This document shows, one piece after another, positions 19,907-34,521 of a stretch of 64,000 nucleotides of DNA. The DNA comes from Bordetella parapertussis. Lineage in GTDB: Bacteria; Pseudomonadota; Gammaproteobacteria; Burkholderiales; JACQAP01. The notes beneath the pieces were generated by a model that saw only the letters and a list, made by a program, of their open reading frames with translations, made no database searches and was not told where the DNA came from. The stretch covers positions 1 through 64,000 of the forward strand of contig CAMDKM010000010.1 in assembly GCA_945900965.1 (NCBI GenBank), written 5' to 3'. The position numbers and the translations under genes are program-made. Position 1 is the stretch's first letter. Each line of letters starts with the position of its first letter.

Positions 19907-20235
19907 TATGGTTTGGATGGTTCGTCGGTCGCCTCTTGGCCGGGAAGCCGTCTGGCCACCCCGTCCAAGCCTAAGTACCTTGCAGAAAAGAGTTTTTTAA
20001 GAATCGCCAGGCTTGTGGATAAATCTGTTGATATATCCATCTGCGCACGCTCTATGAAAATCGTCGGAAGCCCAGTTTTGGCGCGGGATTCCTGCTGTCA
20101 ACCTAATTTTATCGCTAGTAATCAGATAGATAAAATGCCATCCCTTGAAAAGCCCCGTGGCTGCTTAATTTGCATGAGGCAACCCTCGGAATTGTGCATA
20201 AACACTGGGATTACGACGCATAAGCCCCCGAAAAC
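19907..20235. other. priA-hemE intergenic region with a DnaA-box pair
   Basis: About 330 bp without a gene. On the minus strand a perfect DnaA box TTATCCACA (20014-20022) is followed across one base by the poorer ATATCAACA (20024-20032), in an AT-rich setting. It might be a DnaA-responsive priA promoter or a chance match. No hemE terminator with a T-run is visible. Other parts show nothing recognisable. Confidence 0.4.
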
Positions 20236-21324
20236 CTAGTGATGAGGCAGGCTTAGAGAATGCACCGAGTCGACCAGCTCTGCGACATTTTCCGGGGGCG
20301 TGAACTGGGAAATGCCATGGCCAAGATTAAAAACATGCCCACCGCCGGAGCCAAATGCGTTCAGAACCTTTTTGACCTCGCCTCGAATCGCTTCCGGCGT
20401 GGCAAATAATACTGCAGGGTCCAAATTACCCTGTAACGCTACCCGCTGGCCGATCTGCTTTTTTGCCTGACTGATGTCGACCGTCCAGTCCAATCCGACC
20501 GCATCGGCACCACAGTTGGCCAGGCTATCCAGCCACAACCCTCCGCCCTTGGTAAAAACAATACGCGGAATGCGCTGGCCATTGTGCTCGCGAGGAATTT
20601 GAGCAAACACCCGAGTCATGTATTGCAGTGAAAATTCGCGATACGCTGCGTCGGACAGCATGCCGCCCCAGGTATCGAACAACATCAGGGCTTGAGCACC
20701 CGCGGCGATCTGGGCATTGAGATAAGCCGCCACCGCCCGCGCGTTGATGTCGAGCAATCGATGCAGCAGATCGGGCCGCCGGTAGAGCATTTTTTTAGTT
20801 TCCAGAAAATCCGTCCCGCCACGGCCTTCGATCATGTAACAGGCAAGTGTGAAAGGACTTCCGGAAAAACCGATCAAGGGAACACTGCCAGCCAACGCCT
20901 TTCGAATCTGGCTCACGGCCTCCAGAACATATTTGAGCTCGCCACCGGGGTCGGGAACGCGCAATGCCGCTATTTGAGCCTCGTCGCGCAGCGGCCGCTC
21001 GAATTGCGGGCCCTCGCCTTCCGCGAAATACAGCCCCAGCCCCATCGCGTCCGGGACGGTCAGAATGTCCGAGAACAAGATCGCGGCGTCGAGTTTGAAT
21101 CGAGCCAGCGGTTGCAGCGTGACCTCGGTCGCAAAGTCCGGGTTCTTGCATAAATCCAGAAAACTTCCCGCGCGCGCGCGCGTGCGGTTGTATTCGGGGA
21201 GGTAGCGCCCAGCCTGGCGCATGATCCAGATCGGCGTATACGGTGTGGGTTCCCGAAACAGCGCCCGCAGCAGCGTATCGTTCTTGGGGCGGCCCACTGC
21301 TTCGTCGCCCGGACTAGTTCTCAC
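20236..21324 (-). CDS. hemE: Uroporphyrinogen decarboxylase
   Basis: Decarboxylates uroporphyrinogen III to coproporphyrinogen III in haem synthesis. 362 aa, family-typical length. Signature [13 protein letters not shown]-type segment (here [15 protein letters not shown]) near residue 32 and the second signature [16 protein letters not shown]. Catalytic Asp/Tyr regions ([20 protein letters not shown]) are present. It lies 21 nt after gltD on the same strand and is probably cotranscribed with gltBD. Confidence 0.97.
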   Translation of the reverse strand: MRTSPGDEAVGRPKNDTLLRALFREPTPYTPIWIMRQAGRYLPEYNRTRARAGSFLDLCKNPDFATEVTLQPLARFKLDAAILFSDILTVPDAMGLGLYFAEGEGPQFERPLRDEAQIAALRVPDPGGELKYVLEAVSQIRKALAGSVPLIGFSGSPFTLACYMIEGRGGTDFLETKKMLYRRPDLLHRLLDINARAVAAYLNAQIAAGAQALMLFDTWGGMLSDAAYREFSLQYMTRVFAQIPREHNGQRIPRIVFTKGGGLWLDSLANCGADAVGLDWTVDISQAKKQIGQRVALQGNLDPAVLFATPEAIRGEVKKVLNAFGSGGGHVFNLGHGISQFTPPENVAELVDSVHSLSLPHH

Positions 21325-21345
21325 TGTGAAGGCACGGTAAGCCGA

Positions 21346-22803
21346 TCATCGCGGAAGAACCGACTGACCCATCAGAAATTCGTCTACCGCCCTTGCGCAC
21401 TGGCGTCCTTCGCGAATTGCCCACACCACCAGGGACTGCCCACGACGCATGTCTCCCGCAGCAAATACTTTGGGCGCACTACTGGAATAGCTGCCTTGAC
21501 CCTCGGTTTTCGCCATGACATTGCCACGCGCGTCTTTCTTGACACCGAAGTCCTCCAGAATCGATGCCACCGGCCCCACAAAGCCCATGGCAAGCAACAC
21601 TAGATCCGCAGGCATCTCGAATTCCGAGCCCGGAACTTCCGACATCTTGCCGTCCTGCCACTCCAGTCTGACCGCCTTTAGGGCTTTGACTTTGCCCGCT
21701 TCGCCGACAAACTGTTTTGTGGCAATAGCCCAATCACGCTTGGCGCCCTCTTCGTGTGAGGAAGAGGTGCGCAAGCGCAGCGGCCAGTTTGGCCAGACGG
21801 GATTACGCTGCGGATCCGGTGGTTTCGGCAACAGTTCGAACTGCGTGACCGATGCGGCGCCATGTCGATTCGAGGTACCGACGCAATCGGAGCCCGTATC
21901 TCCTCCGCCGATCACAACCACTTGTTTTCCGGTCGCCCAAAGCTCAGGCACGCCCTGATCCCTGGCCACTCTGCGGTTTTGCAGGGGAAGAAAATCCATC
22001 GCAAAATGAACACCGTTTAGCTCGCGCCCAGGAACAGGCAAGTCGCGCGGGGTTTCGGCTCCCCCTGCCAATACCACAGCATCAAACTCTGCCATCAGTT
22101 TGCCAGGTTCTACCCGGGTCGCTCGGGGATTACCGGCGCCCAGCGGCGCATCTCCGACCAGATGGTTGGTTTTGAACACCACTCCTTCCGCGGACATTTG
22201 TTCAAGTCGCCGGTCGATGTGGCTTTTTTCCAGTTTGAAGTCGGGAATGCCATAACGCAGCAATCCCCCCATGCGGTCGTTTTTTTCCATCACCACCACT
22301 TCATGGCCGACCCGGGCAAGCTGCTGGGCGCAGGCAAGTCCGGCCGGTCCGGAGCCCACGACGGCGACTTTCTTGCCCGTCTTGCGCTGGGCAGGCTGGG
22401 GGCGGACCCATCCTTGTTCCCAAGCCTTGTCGATGATGGCATGTTCGATCGACTTGATCCCCACGGCATCGTCATTGATGCGCAGGACACAAGCCTCTTC
22501 GCACGGTGCGGGACAGATACGCCCGGTGAATTCCGGAAAATTATTGGTCGAATGCAGCGTTTCGATCGCGGCTTTCCAGTCCTGCCGGAATACCAGATCG
22601 TTGAAATCGGGAATGATGTTGTTGACCGGGCAGCCGGTCGTGCAGAAGGGCGTCCCGCAGTCCATACAACGCGCCCCCTGCACCTTGGCCGCATCATCGG
22701 TCAGCGGCGCAACAAACTCCCGGTAATGCTGCTTGCGTACATTGACGTCTTCGTGACCTTCCTCGACGCGCTGAAACTCCAGGAACCCCGTAATCTTGCC
22801 CAT
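21346..22803 (-). CDS. gltD: Glutamate synthase (NADPH) small subunit
   Basis: Small (beta) subunit that takes electrons from NADPH by FAD and passes them via Fe-S centres to GltB. 485 aa. N-terminal cysteines [17 protein letters not shown] and CEEACV bind the [4Fe-4S] clusters; the FAD-binding [11 protein letters not shown] and the NADPH-binding GGGDTGSDC are both intact. The ATG directly abuts the gltB stop codon (TGAATG), indicating translational coupling. Confidence 0.98.
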   Translation of the reverse strand: MGKITGFLEFQRVEEGHEDVNVRKQHYREFVAPLTDDAAKVQGARCMDCGTPFCTTGCPVNNIIPDFNDLVFRQDWKAAIETLHSTNNFPEFTGRICPAPCEEACVLRINDDAVGIKSIEHAIIDKAWEQGWVRPQPAQRKTGKKVAVVGSGPAGLACAQQLARVGHEVVVMEKNDRMGGLLRYGIPDFKLEKSHIDRRLEQMSAEGVVFKTNHLVGDAPLGAGNPRATRVEPGKLMAEFDAVVLAGGAETPRDLPVPGRELNGVHFAMDFLPLQNRRVARDQGVPELWATGKQVVVIGGGDTGSDCVGTSNRHGAASVTQFELLPKPPDPQRNPVWPNWPLRLRTSSSHEEGAKRDWAIATKQFVGEAGKVKALKAVRLEWQDGKMSEVPGSEFEMPADLVLLAMGFVGPVASILEDFGVKKDARGNVMAKTEGQGSYSSSAPKVFAAGDMRRGQSLVVWAIREGRQCARAVDEFLMGQSVLPR

Positions 22804-27450
<4,647 letters not shown>

Positions 27451-27556
27451 GGTCCTGCCTCTTTGCTGCGGGTATATTTAGGGCAACCACCTTCCTGGCC
27501 GCCAGAGTCAATCAGGCGAGCAGGGCGGGGCGCACAAATTTCGGGCTGAGCCGTTA

Positions 27557-27586
27557 ATGTTACCGCGATTGGAGGCCGCGTTTCAA
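27557..27586 (-). promoter_or_regulatory. Possible gltB promoter
   Basis: TTGAAA (27581-27586) and TAACAT (27557-27562) with an 18-bp spacer on the minus strand would give a leader of about 100 nt. The 253-bp gap between dgt and gltB shows no other clear element. Confidence 0.4.
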
Positions 27587-27703
27587 TCAACGTTCGGATT
27601 GCGGGAAAGCTCTTGGCAAACTGCCAACTGCGCGCGCGCGGGGAAACTGTCTAGCGGCCGTACCTTGATCCGGCACGCCAAAAAGTGGGGATTATCCCGC
27701 GAT

Positions 27704-28825
27704 TCAGGATTCTTCCACCGCGTAGAGCCGCCTGTGCTCCCGGATAGCGTAGCGGTCGGTCATGCCGGCGATGTAGTCGGCAATTGCGCGAGCCGGCCCG
27801 GTTTCCGCCCGGGTCTTGAATTCCGGCGGCAGCAGGCGCGAATCAGCCATAAATGCCTGGAAAAGCTCCCTGACAATGCGTCTGGCTTTGTTGCTCATTC
27901 GAGCGACTCGATAGTGCTGATACAAGTTCTTGCGTAAAAAAGCTTTGAGCTCCTGCTGTTCGGCTCGAATTTCGGGACTAAACGAAACCAGCGAAGGTGC
28001 GGCGCGCACCTCTTCGATGGAGCGCGGTTTGAATTCGTCGATCAGACGCCGGCTTTGTTCCGTGAGATCCGTTGCCAGGGTATTGATCATGTGACGGACG
28101 GTTTCATAAATCAGTCGTTTTTCGTTTAATTGAGGATACAACGCCCTGACCTGGCCAAGGTGCCGGGAAAAAATCGCGACCGAGTTCAATTCCTCCACGC
28201 TGATTAATTTCGACCGCAAACCGTCGTCCACATCATGATTGTTATAGGCAATTTCGTCGGCAAGGTTGGCAATCTGGGCTTCAAGAGACGGTTGGGCTTT
28301 GCGAATAAAACGCTCTCCGACGTCTCCCAGAATGGCCGCATTCTTAATCGAACAATGCTTCAGTATCCCTTCACGCGTTTCAAAACACAGGTTCAGGCCG
28401 TCGAACGCCCCGTACCGCTGCTCCAAGACGTCGACCACGCGAAGCGATTGCAAGTTGTGCTCGAATCCACCAAATTCTTTCATGCAGTCGTTGAGTTCGT
28501 CCTGCCCGGCATGCCCGAAGGGTGTATGTCCAAGGTCGTGCGACAGAGAAATCCCTTCGACCAAGTCTTCGTTCAAACCAAGATTGCGGGCCACCGAGCG
28601 ACCGATCTGCGCGACCTCAAGGCTATGCGTCAGTCGGGTGCGGAAAAGATCGCCTTCGTGATTCACGAAGACTTGGGTTTTGTATTCCAGTCTTCTGAAT
28701 GCCGTGGAGTGGATGATCCGATCACGGTCGCGCTGGAATTCGCTGCGGCCCGCCGCCAAAGACTCGTGAATGCGCCTGCCGCGGGTAGCTCCCGGGTTCG
28801 CCGCATAAGGCATAAGCTCAAACAT
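27704..28825 (-). CDS. dgt: dGTP triphosphohydrolase-like HD-domain protein
   Basis: Member of the deoxyguanosinetriphosphate triphosphohydrolase-like family, which hydrolyses dNTPs to nucleoside and PPPi. 373 aa, the short form common next to aroB. HD-domain metal ligands are visible: [13 protein letters not shown] (His), [14 protein letters not shown] (His-Asp) and [14 protein letters not shown] (Asp). [10 protein letters not shown] is a family signature. Its start overlaps the aroB end by 8 nt. Specificity for dGTP versus other dNTPs is not decided by sequence. Confidence 0.92.
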   Translation of the reverse strand: MFELMPYAANPGATRGRRIHESLAAGRSEFQRDRDRIIHSTAFRRLEYKTQVFVNHEGDLFRTRLTHSLEVAQIGRSVARNLGLNEDLVEGISLSHDLGHTPFGHAGQDELNDCMKEFGGFEHNLQSLRVVDVLEQRYGAFDGLNLCFETREGILKHCSIKNAAILGDVGERFIRKAQPSLEAQIANLADEIAYNNHDVDDGLRSKLISVEELNSVAIFSRHLGQVRALYPQLNEKRLIYETVRHMINTLATDLTEQSRRLIDEFKPRSIEEVRAAPSLVSFSPEIRAEQQELKAFLRKNLYQHYRVARMSNKARRIVRELFQAFMADSRLLPPEFKTRAETGPARAIADYIAGMTDRYAIREHRRLYAVEES

Positions 28826-29906
28826 GGGCTGGAATTTCCGACAGCACTTTTTCTAAGTCCGCGTCGCCATAGTCGGACGTCACAAATGCCTTACCCAGTG
28901 CCTTTAACAGCACCAGGCGGACCCGGCCATCCTCGACTTTCTTGTCGTGGCTCATTAATTCGAGATAGCGCCGAACTCCCAGATCGGGGGCCCTAGAGGG
29001 CAACCGCGCCCGCTCGATCAGCGCGGAGACCCGTTCAACATCCTGCTCCGCCAAAAACCCCATACGAGCGGACATTCGCGCCGCCAAAACGCACCCGGCG
29101 GCAACTGCTTCGCCGTGCAGCCAGGTACCGTGCCCCAAACCGGTTTCAATTGCGTGGCCAAAAGTGTGTCCGAGATTCAAGATTGCGCGCTGCCCGCCTT
29201 CACGCTCGTCAGATTCAACAGTGGTCGCCTTGTTTTGGCAGGAACGGAAAATGGCATATTCCAGCGCCTGCGGCTCGCGAGCAAGCAGCCGATCCATGTT
29301 GTCCTCCAACCACTCGAGAAAAGGCAGATCCATGATCAAGCCATATTTCACGACTTCGGCCAGGCCAGCAGACAGCTCCCGCTCCGGCAAAGTATCCAGA
29401 GTTGCCGTATCGGCTACAACCAGTTGAGGCTGGTAAAACGCACCTATAATATTTTTCCCCAGCGGGTGATTTATCGCGGTCTTGCCGCCCACGGAAGAAT
29501 CCACCTGCGACAATAGCGTGGTTGGCACTTGAATGAAGGGCACACCACGCAAGTAAGTCGCAGCGGCAAAGCCGGCGATATCACCTACTACGCCCCCCCC
29601 GAGCGCGATAATCGATGTCTTGCGTTCACATCCGCTGGCAAGCAAGGCATCGTAGATCAGGTTCAGAGTCTGAAAACTCTTGTGCTCTTCACCGTCAGGG
29701 ATAACTATTTGGGACACTTCCACACCAGCAGACGTGATGGTGCGCCTGAAGGATTCCAGGTAAAGCGATGAAAGCGTTGTGTTCGTAACAATGACCGCTT
29801 TCTTTTTCGGCATGACAGCCAGGAATGGCCGAACATCGCCAAGAAGGCCGCGGCCCAAAAATATCGGGTAGGTCCGCTCGCCAAGACCCACTTGCAAGGT
29901 ATTCAT
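28818..29906 (-). CDS. aroB: 3-dehydroquinate synthase
   Basis: Second shikimate-pathway enzyme; cyclises DAHP to 3-dehydroquinate with NAD and a divalent metal. 362 aa. Landmarks: [10 protein letters not shown] near 70, the NAD loop [37 protein letters not shown], and metal-ligand His residues in [10 protein letters not shown] and HGEAV. Overlaps aroK upstream by 4 nt and dgt downstream by 8 nt. Confidence 0.98.
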   Translation of the reverse strand: MNTLQVGLGERTYPIFLGRGLLGDVRPFLAVMPKKKAVIVTNTTLSSLYLESFRRTITSAGVEVSQIVIPDGEEHKSFQTLNLIYDALLASGCERKTSIIALGGGVVGDIAGFAAATYLRGVPFIQVPTTLLSQVDSSVGGKTAINHPLGKNIIGAFYQPQLVVADTATLDTLPERELSAGLAEVVKYGLIMDLPFLEWLEDNMDRLLAREPQALEYAIFRSCQNKATTVESDEREGGQRAILNLGHTFGHAIETGLGHGTWLHGEAVAAGCVLAARMSARMGFLAEQDVERVSALIERARLPSRAPDLGVRRYLELMSHDKKVEDGRVRLVLLKALGKAFVTSDYGDADLEKVLSEIPAHV

Positions 29907-30487
29907 GCGTTGCCTGGAGCCGTACCCGGCTTGCCAATTTCCGACGTCAGCGCCTTCTGGAGTCGCATTAGAAGCACGGCAAGACTTTGACTTCCAGTGT
30001 CTATTGTAAGGTGCGCGACTTCCCGATACAGCGGGTCGCGCAATTGAAACAGCTCCGTCAAGCGTGCGCGCGGGTCCGCGGTTTGCAGCAGAGGCCGATT
30101 CTTGTCGTGCCGCGTTCTATGCAGCAGATCTTTGACGCTGGCCCGCAGGTACACAACGGCCCCCCTTGACCGAAGCAGGCCTCTGTTGCGTTCCGCAAGA
30201 ATTGCTCCACCTCCAGTCGCGAGCACAATGCCCTGTCGCCCGGTAAGTTCATCGATGATTTGCGATTCCCGATGGCGAAAGCCCACTTCGCCTTCAATTT
30301 CGAATATCACCGGGATACGCACACCGGTGCGCTCCTCCATAACATGGTCAGAATCGACGAACTCTTTGTTCAATCGCTTGGCGAGAATTCTCCCGACCGA
30401 AGTTTTACCAGCACCCATCATCCCGACAAGAAAAATATTGCCGGGGACCGGGGAAGCCATGTATTCAGTTTTCGCAAGCGCCTGCAT
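29903..30487 (-). CDS. aroK: Shikimate kinase
   Basis: Phosphorylates shikimate at O3 using ATP. P-loop [14 protein letters not shown] near residues 20-33, shikimate-binding DSDHVMEE and ATGGGAI, and the lid [11 protein letters not shown]. The first ATG (194 aa) and a second at 30460 (185 aa) are both possible; neither has a strong SD, and the second matches the usual family start better. A TAAAAT box lies just upstream of the first ATG, which slightly favours the second. Cotranscribed with aroB and dgt. Confidence 0.95.
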   Translation of the reverse strand: MQALAKTEYMASPVPGNIFLVGMMGAGKTSVGRILAKRLNKEFVDSDHVMEERTGVRIPVIFEIEGEVGFRHRESQIIDELTGRQGIVLATGGGAILAERNRGLLRSRGAVVYLRASVKDLLHRTRHDKNRPLLQTADPRARLTELFQLRDPLYREVAHLTIDTGSQSLAVLLMRLQKALTSEIGKPGTAPGNA

Positions 30488-30525
30488 TCGGCAATTTTAG
30501 CGAATGCCGGGTGGCAAAGGCACAT

Positions 30526-30550
30526 AAAAAGGCCGCACTCAAGTGCGGCC
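30526..30550 (-). terminator. Rho-independent terminator of pilMNOPQ
   Basis: A perfect 9-bp stem GGCCGCACT/AGTGCGGCC with a 2-nt nominal loop, followed on the minus strand by TTTTT, 43 nt after the pilQ stop. It separates pilQ from aroK, which in many proteobacteria are read together. Confidence 0.88.
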
Positions 30551-30592
30551 ATCTCTGACCAATAGCAACCTACCATCCCAGGACGGTGGTAA

Positions 30593-32704
30593 TTAACGCG
30601 CCGTCAAAGAATCATTGACGATCTTTGGCGTGAGAAAAAACAGCAATTCTCTTTTGTCATTTCTCCGCAAGTCCTGGCGAAATAATACGCCGATGATCGG
30701 AATGTCTCCGAGCAGCGGTATCTTGGTCCTGCTGGTGGATTCGTCCTGAGTATAAATTCCACCCAACCCGACGGTTCCGCCATTCTGCACCAGCACCTCG
30801 GTTGTCACCTGCTTGGTATCGACGGCGCCGGCAATCTGGCTGTTGACGCTGTCCTTGGTTACCTTGAGGCTCATTGTGACGTTATCGTCAGGTGTTATAT
30901 GCGGCTTGACCTTGAGGCTCAATGTCGCCTTGCGAAAAGAGACACTCGTGGCCCCGCTGCTGCTTGCCTGAAGATAGGGAATTTCCGTTCCCTGCTCGAT
31001 GATGGCCTCGACATTGTCCGCCGTGATAACCCGTGGGCTGGATATGATTTTTCCCTTGCCATCGGCCTGCAGTGCGGTGATTTCAAGGTTGAGGAATTTG
31101 CTGCGCGCGGCATTCATGAGAATGAGCGAAAATTGTCCTGGAGATACCGCTCCAAGTCCCGGCGCCCGCATATTGGAGAAATTACTATCGTCCGGGAATG
31201 CTGGAGTCGTCGCTGATTGCCCACTGTGGAATCCCGTGTCGGCCAAGCTACCGCCTATCAGCGCGCGCGGGTTGCTGCCCGGCGTTACTAGGGTATTATC
31301 GTGAAATCCCAACCGAGAGCCTATGTTGCGGCTGAATGTATCGCTAGCCTCGACAACCCGCGCTTCAATCAAAACTTGGCGCACGGGTACGTCGGTTTTT
31401 TTCAACAACTCTCGGGCTTCGTCCAATTTTGACGGAGTGTCCTGAATAAAAATCTGATTTGTCCTGCTGTCCACCGCAGCGCTTCCACGCTTGGAAAGTA
31501 TTCTTTGCGAGTTATCTGTAAGCAACTTTTGGAAGTCCTCGGCTTTTTGGTAACTTAGAAGATGACTTTCCGTTCGCAATGGTTCAAGTTCGTTGATCTG
31601 CTGCTTGGATTCCAAGGCCAGTTTTTCCTTGGTGGCAATTTCATCCCGCGGAGCAACCCAAACCACGTTGCCCGTCTTGCGCATATCCAATCCCTTGGTC
31701 GTCAATATGAGATCCAGCGCTTGATCCCACGGTACATCTTTCAGTCGAAGCGTCAGATTGCCCGATACCGTATCGCTGGTTATGAGGTTAAGCCCGGTAA
31801 AGTCTGCTATAACCTGCAAAACGGCCCGTACTTCGATATTCTGGAAATTCAGCGAAAGCTTCTCTCCCGTGAAACCCGTTTGTTTCGGCTTGCCTGCTTC
31901 TTCGACAACGGGCCTTACTTCGATAATGAATCGATTGTCCGTCTGATAGGCCGACTGCTCCCAGCGTCCCTTTGGCATCATCGTTATCCGGGTATTGGCT
32001 CCAGCCTTGGTGACTTCAAAAAAATCTACCTGCGTTCCAAAATCCGTCACGTCATAACGTCGCTCGAGCGCTGGTGGCAGCCCGGTCTGCAGAAAATCGA
32101 CGATGATGCTGCGTCCCTGCTGGCGCAGATCAATTCCAGTCGCGGTGTCTGACAGGTCAACGACGATCTGACCTTCACCATTTTTGCCGCGGCGAAAGTC
32201 GATATCCTTGATATTGTGAAGATCCCCCGTTGCGCCGGTAGCTTCCGCGAATACCGTCGGCTGCGCTGGCGCTGTCGCGGGCGCGCCTTCACCTTGCAAC
32301 GTCAAGACAACAAAATTTCCGTCCAGCCGGGTTTCGTATTTGGTCATGTTGGCAAGGTTCAGGACTACGCGAGTGCGTCCACCGGACTGCCCGAACCGGA
32401 TGGAACGCAAATCCCCTTGGTTGATCTCCTGAACATTCTTGCCAAGACCATTGACTGTATTGGGAAAATCCAACGCCACCCGCGGCGGATTATTGACGGT
32501 GAATGCGGCCGGCGGACTGGGCAGCGGCTCCTTGAGTCCAATTTTTACGATAAGCGAACCGCCCTGTGCTGAGACATCTACAGTTTGAATCACGTTGCCG
32601 GCGCCTGATTGAGGTTCCTGCGCATAGACGGAATACCCCGCGAGAAAACCCACTCCTGCCAGAAAAGCAATTTGCCGAATTCGATTCGATAGGCGATTGA
32701 TCAT
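30593..32704 (-). CDS. pilQ: Type IV pilus secretin PilQ
   Basis: Outer-membrane secretin through which the type IV pilus emerges. 703 aa with a signal peptide ending near YAQ. Two AMIN domains (about 35-135 and 160-250) bind peptidoglycan. They are followed by an STN/N0 domain (about 280-345, KLSLNFQNIEVRAVLQVIADF), a secretin N1 domain, and the secretin barrel (about 520-700) with VPLLGDIPIIGVLFR-type end motif (IPLLGDIPIIGVLFRQ). Last gene of pilMNOPQ, before a strong terminator. Confidence 0.98.
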   Translation of the reverse strand: MINRLSNRIRQIAFLAGVGFLAGYSVYAQEPQSGAGNVIQTVDVSAQGGSLIVKIGLKEPLPSPPAAFTVNNPPRVALDFPNTVNGLGKNVQEINQGDLRSIRFGQSGGRTRVVLNLANMTKYETRLDGNFVVLTLQGEGAPATAPAQPTVFAEATGATGDLHNIKDIDFRRGKNGEGQIVVDLSDTATGIDLRQQGRSIIVDFLQTGLPPALERRYDVTDFGTQVDFFEVTKAGANTRITMMPKGRWEQSAYQTDNRFIIEVRPVVEEAGKPKQTGFTGEKLSLNFQNIEVRAVLQVIADFTGLNLITSDTVSGNLTLRLKDVPWDQALDLILTTKGLDMRKTGNVVWVAPRDEIATKEKLALESKQQINELEPLRTESHLLSYQKAEDFQKLLTDNSQRILSKRGSAAVDSRTNQIFIQDTPSKLDEARELLKKTDVPVRQVLIEARVVEASDTFSRNIGSRLGFHDNTLVTPGSNPRALIGGSLADTGFHSGQSATTPAFPDDSNFSNMRAPGLGAVSPGQFSLILMNAARSKFLNLEITALQADGKGKIISSPRVITADNVEAIIEQGTEIPYLQASSSGATSVSFRKATLSLKVKPHITPDDNVTMSLKVTKDSVNSQIAGAVDTKQVTTEVLVQNGGTVGLGGIYTQDESTSRTKIPLLGDIPIIGVLFRQDLRRNDKRELLFFLTPKIVNDSLTAR

Positions 32705-32726
32705 TCAATACTCCCAGGTTTAGTGC

Positions 32727-33251
32727 TCATTGCTCAAGCAGTTCCAAACTGCTGGTACGTTCGGTCCAGGAGCCGGTCGCCGAATCCTGGATGACCTCCT
32801 TAAGCGTTATCGTGGATTCGCTAATTGAAGTGATAATTCCGAAGTTCTGACCAACAAAATTGCCGGCTTTGACGCGATAAATGTTGTTTTCCGGGGTCAG
32901 GACAAGTGCGTAGCGAACGCTTTTTTGTTCCAGCGTCCCCATCATTTTCAGACTTTCGAGGGGAAATGCCTCGAGCGCTTCCTTGACCCTGTCTCGGTCA
33001 GGTTGCGGGCCACTCCCGACGGAGGGCCCCCGGGCGTCCACCATGGTAGCGCGCGGCTTGAATGGATCTGCCAAGTCGAAAGCGTTATAGGCGAACGGCT
33101 CGAATTGTTTGATCTCGGGAATCGGATCGACACGTCCACGAAGTCCTTCACCGGATTCCTTGACGAATTGTCTTAAATCGGAGAATTTCTCTCCACCGCA
33201 ACCCGCGACCAATGCTACCGAGAGCAGGAGCGCCACTGTCCCTCGGGTCAT
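32727..33251 (-). CDS. pilP: Type IV pilus lipoprotein PilP
   Basis: Inner-membrane lipoprotein linking PilNO to PilQ. 174 aa. The lipobox LVAGC places the acylated Cys at residue 18. A disordered linker follows with FEPFAYNAFDLADPFKP, the segment known in the family to bind PilN/PilO, and a C-terminal beta-domain (YALVLTPENNIYRVKAGNFVG). Overlaps pilO by 4 nt. Confidence 0.96.
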   Translation of the reverse strand: MTRGTVALLLSVALVAGCGGEKFSDLRQFVKESGEGLRGRVDPIPEIKQFEPFAYNAFDLADPFKPRATMVDARGPSVGSGPQPDRDRVKEALEAFPLESLKMMGTLEQKSVRYALVLTPENNIYRVKAGNFVGQNFGIITSISESTITLKEVIQDSATGSWTERTSSLELLEQ

Positions 33252-33889
33252 TTCTTGCCACCGGGCTTGGCAGCCGCATCACGCTTCGCCTTGCGCTGCA
33301 CCGCGACTTCGGATTCGTCAAGGTAGCGGAAGGTCTTTGCTACCGCGTCCAGTACAAGCGTCCCGGACGTGGTTTTCGTCAGCCCTATGTCATTAAGAGT
33401 CACAATTCTCGACAATTGGGAAACGTCGCTGGCAAATGCTCCAATATCGTGATAATTCCCCGATAACTTGATGGTGATTGGCAGCTCCGCGTAGAACTCC
33501 GAACGGGATTCTGACGGCGCGGGCCGAAACAATTCAAATTGCAGCCCTCGGCCGAGACCTGCCTGATTAATGTCAGTCAGCAAGGCTTCCATTTCTGACT
33601 TGTTGGGCAATTGTTTGAGCATTTCGCCAAAAGATTCTTCAATTTCGGCCAGTTGCTTGCGATGGGCGTCAAGATTGACCGCCTGTTTCTTCTTGTTCAG
33701 AAAAGACGTACGCAGATCCTGCTCCAATGTCCGAGTTCGGGCCAGTTCCTCCAACTGCTGCTTCCAGTTGAACCAGTACGCGGCAAACACCAAAATCACC
33801 AGAAAAATAAAAAGCGCGCCAAGTTTTGGAATAACTGGCCAGCTTCCGATGTCGCGCGGATTAAGGCGCCTGATGTCGTCGAGCGTCAT
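33248..33889 (-). CDS. pilO: Type IV pilus assembly protein PilO
   Basis: Bitopic inner-membrane alignment-complex protein, 213 aa. One membrane helix at about residues 25-43 (LGALFIFLVILVFAAYWF), a coiled coil (about 45-95) and a ferredoxin-like periplasmic domain. Known to pair with PilN. The extra C-terminal basic tail (RKAKRDAAAKPGGKK) is not a conserved part of the fold. Starts 5 nt after pilN. Confidence 0.96.
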   Translation of the reverse strand: MTLDDIRRLNPRDIGSWPVIPKLGALFIFLVILVFAAYWFNWKQQLEELARTRTLEQDLRTSFLNKKKQAVNLDAHRKQLAEIEESFGEMLKQLPNKSEMEALLTDINQAGLGRGLQFELFRPAPSESRSEFYAELPITIKLSGNYHDIGAFASDVSQLSRIVTLNDIGLTKTTSGTLVLDAVAKTFRYLDESEVAVQRKAKRDAAAKPGGKK

Positions 33890-33894
33890 GAAGG

Positions 33895-34521
33895 TCAGGT
33901 TTTCGGAATGCCTGGATTGGCACCGGGCGTGCCGGCGGGTGCCGGCTTCACGGCCGGAGTTGTTTCTTCCTTCGGCCTGGAAATACTTATGTTCAGATTA
34001 AATTCATTTAGCGGAGTTTTAGCCTTGTCTGCCGCTTGAGTCGCCTTGATTTCCACCAACACCGGAGATTCAAGCCAAGGCGATGACTCGAAATTTCGCA
34101 TCAGCGTCGACACGCGGGCATTGGATGTAGCATAGCCAATGATCGACACCTTTACCCCAGATTGTTTAATCGACTTTAGATGAATGCCTTCGGGCAGCTG
34201 CCTGACAAGTTGGTCGAGCAAACGCACAGTCTCGGTTCGGTTGGTCTGTAATGCCTCAACTACTCGTTTCCTTTCCAACAGAGCCTGGGTTTGTTCCTTT
34301 AATTTCTTTATTTCGTCTATTTCTTTATCCAAAGCAGCTATTTCCGACTCGAGGTATTTGTTCCGCTCGATCTGATTATCAATGCGTTCCGCGAAAAAAG
34401 TATGCACCATGAACCAGATCGCGCCTGCCAAGCCCAGTGTCATCGCGGCCAGAATCAGAAACTGCTGTTGTTGGGCCTTACGCTTTTCCGCTCGGTGCGG
34501 GAGTAAATTTATTGGAATCAT
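33895..34521 (-). CDS. pilN: Type IV pilus assembly protein PilN
   Basis: Bitopic protein of the alignment complex, 208 aa. The cytoplasmic N-terminus MIPINLLPHRAEKRK contains the conserved INLLP motif that docks into PilM. One membrane helix (about 23-42), a coiled coil (about 45-85) and a periplasmic ferredoxin-like domain follow. The tail is Pro/Ala-rich. Overlaps pilM by 4 nt (ATGA). Confidence 0.97.
   Translation of the reverse strand: MIPINLLPHRAEKRKAQQQQFLILAAMTLGLAGAIWFMVHTFFAERIDNQIERNKYLESEIAALDKEIDEIKKLKEQTQALLERKRVVEALQTNRTETVRLLDQLVRQLPEGIHLKSIKQSGVKVSIIGYATSNARVSTLMRNFESSPWLESPVLVEIKATQAADKAKTPLNEFNLNISISRPKEETTPAVKPAPAGTPGANPGIPKT

Noticed and set aside
19907-20235. Chromosomal origin oriC
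   Set aside because: Only one perfect DnaA box and one weak neighbour, no DUE-like 13-mers, and neither dnaA, rpmH nor parAB is nearby.
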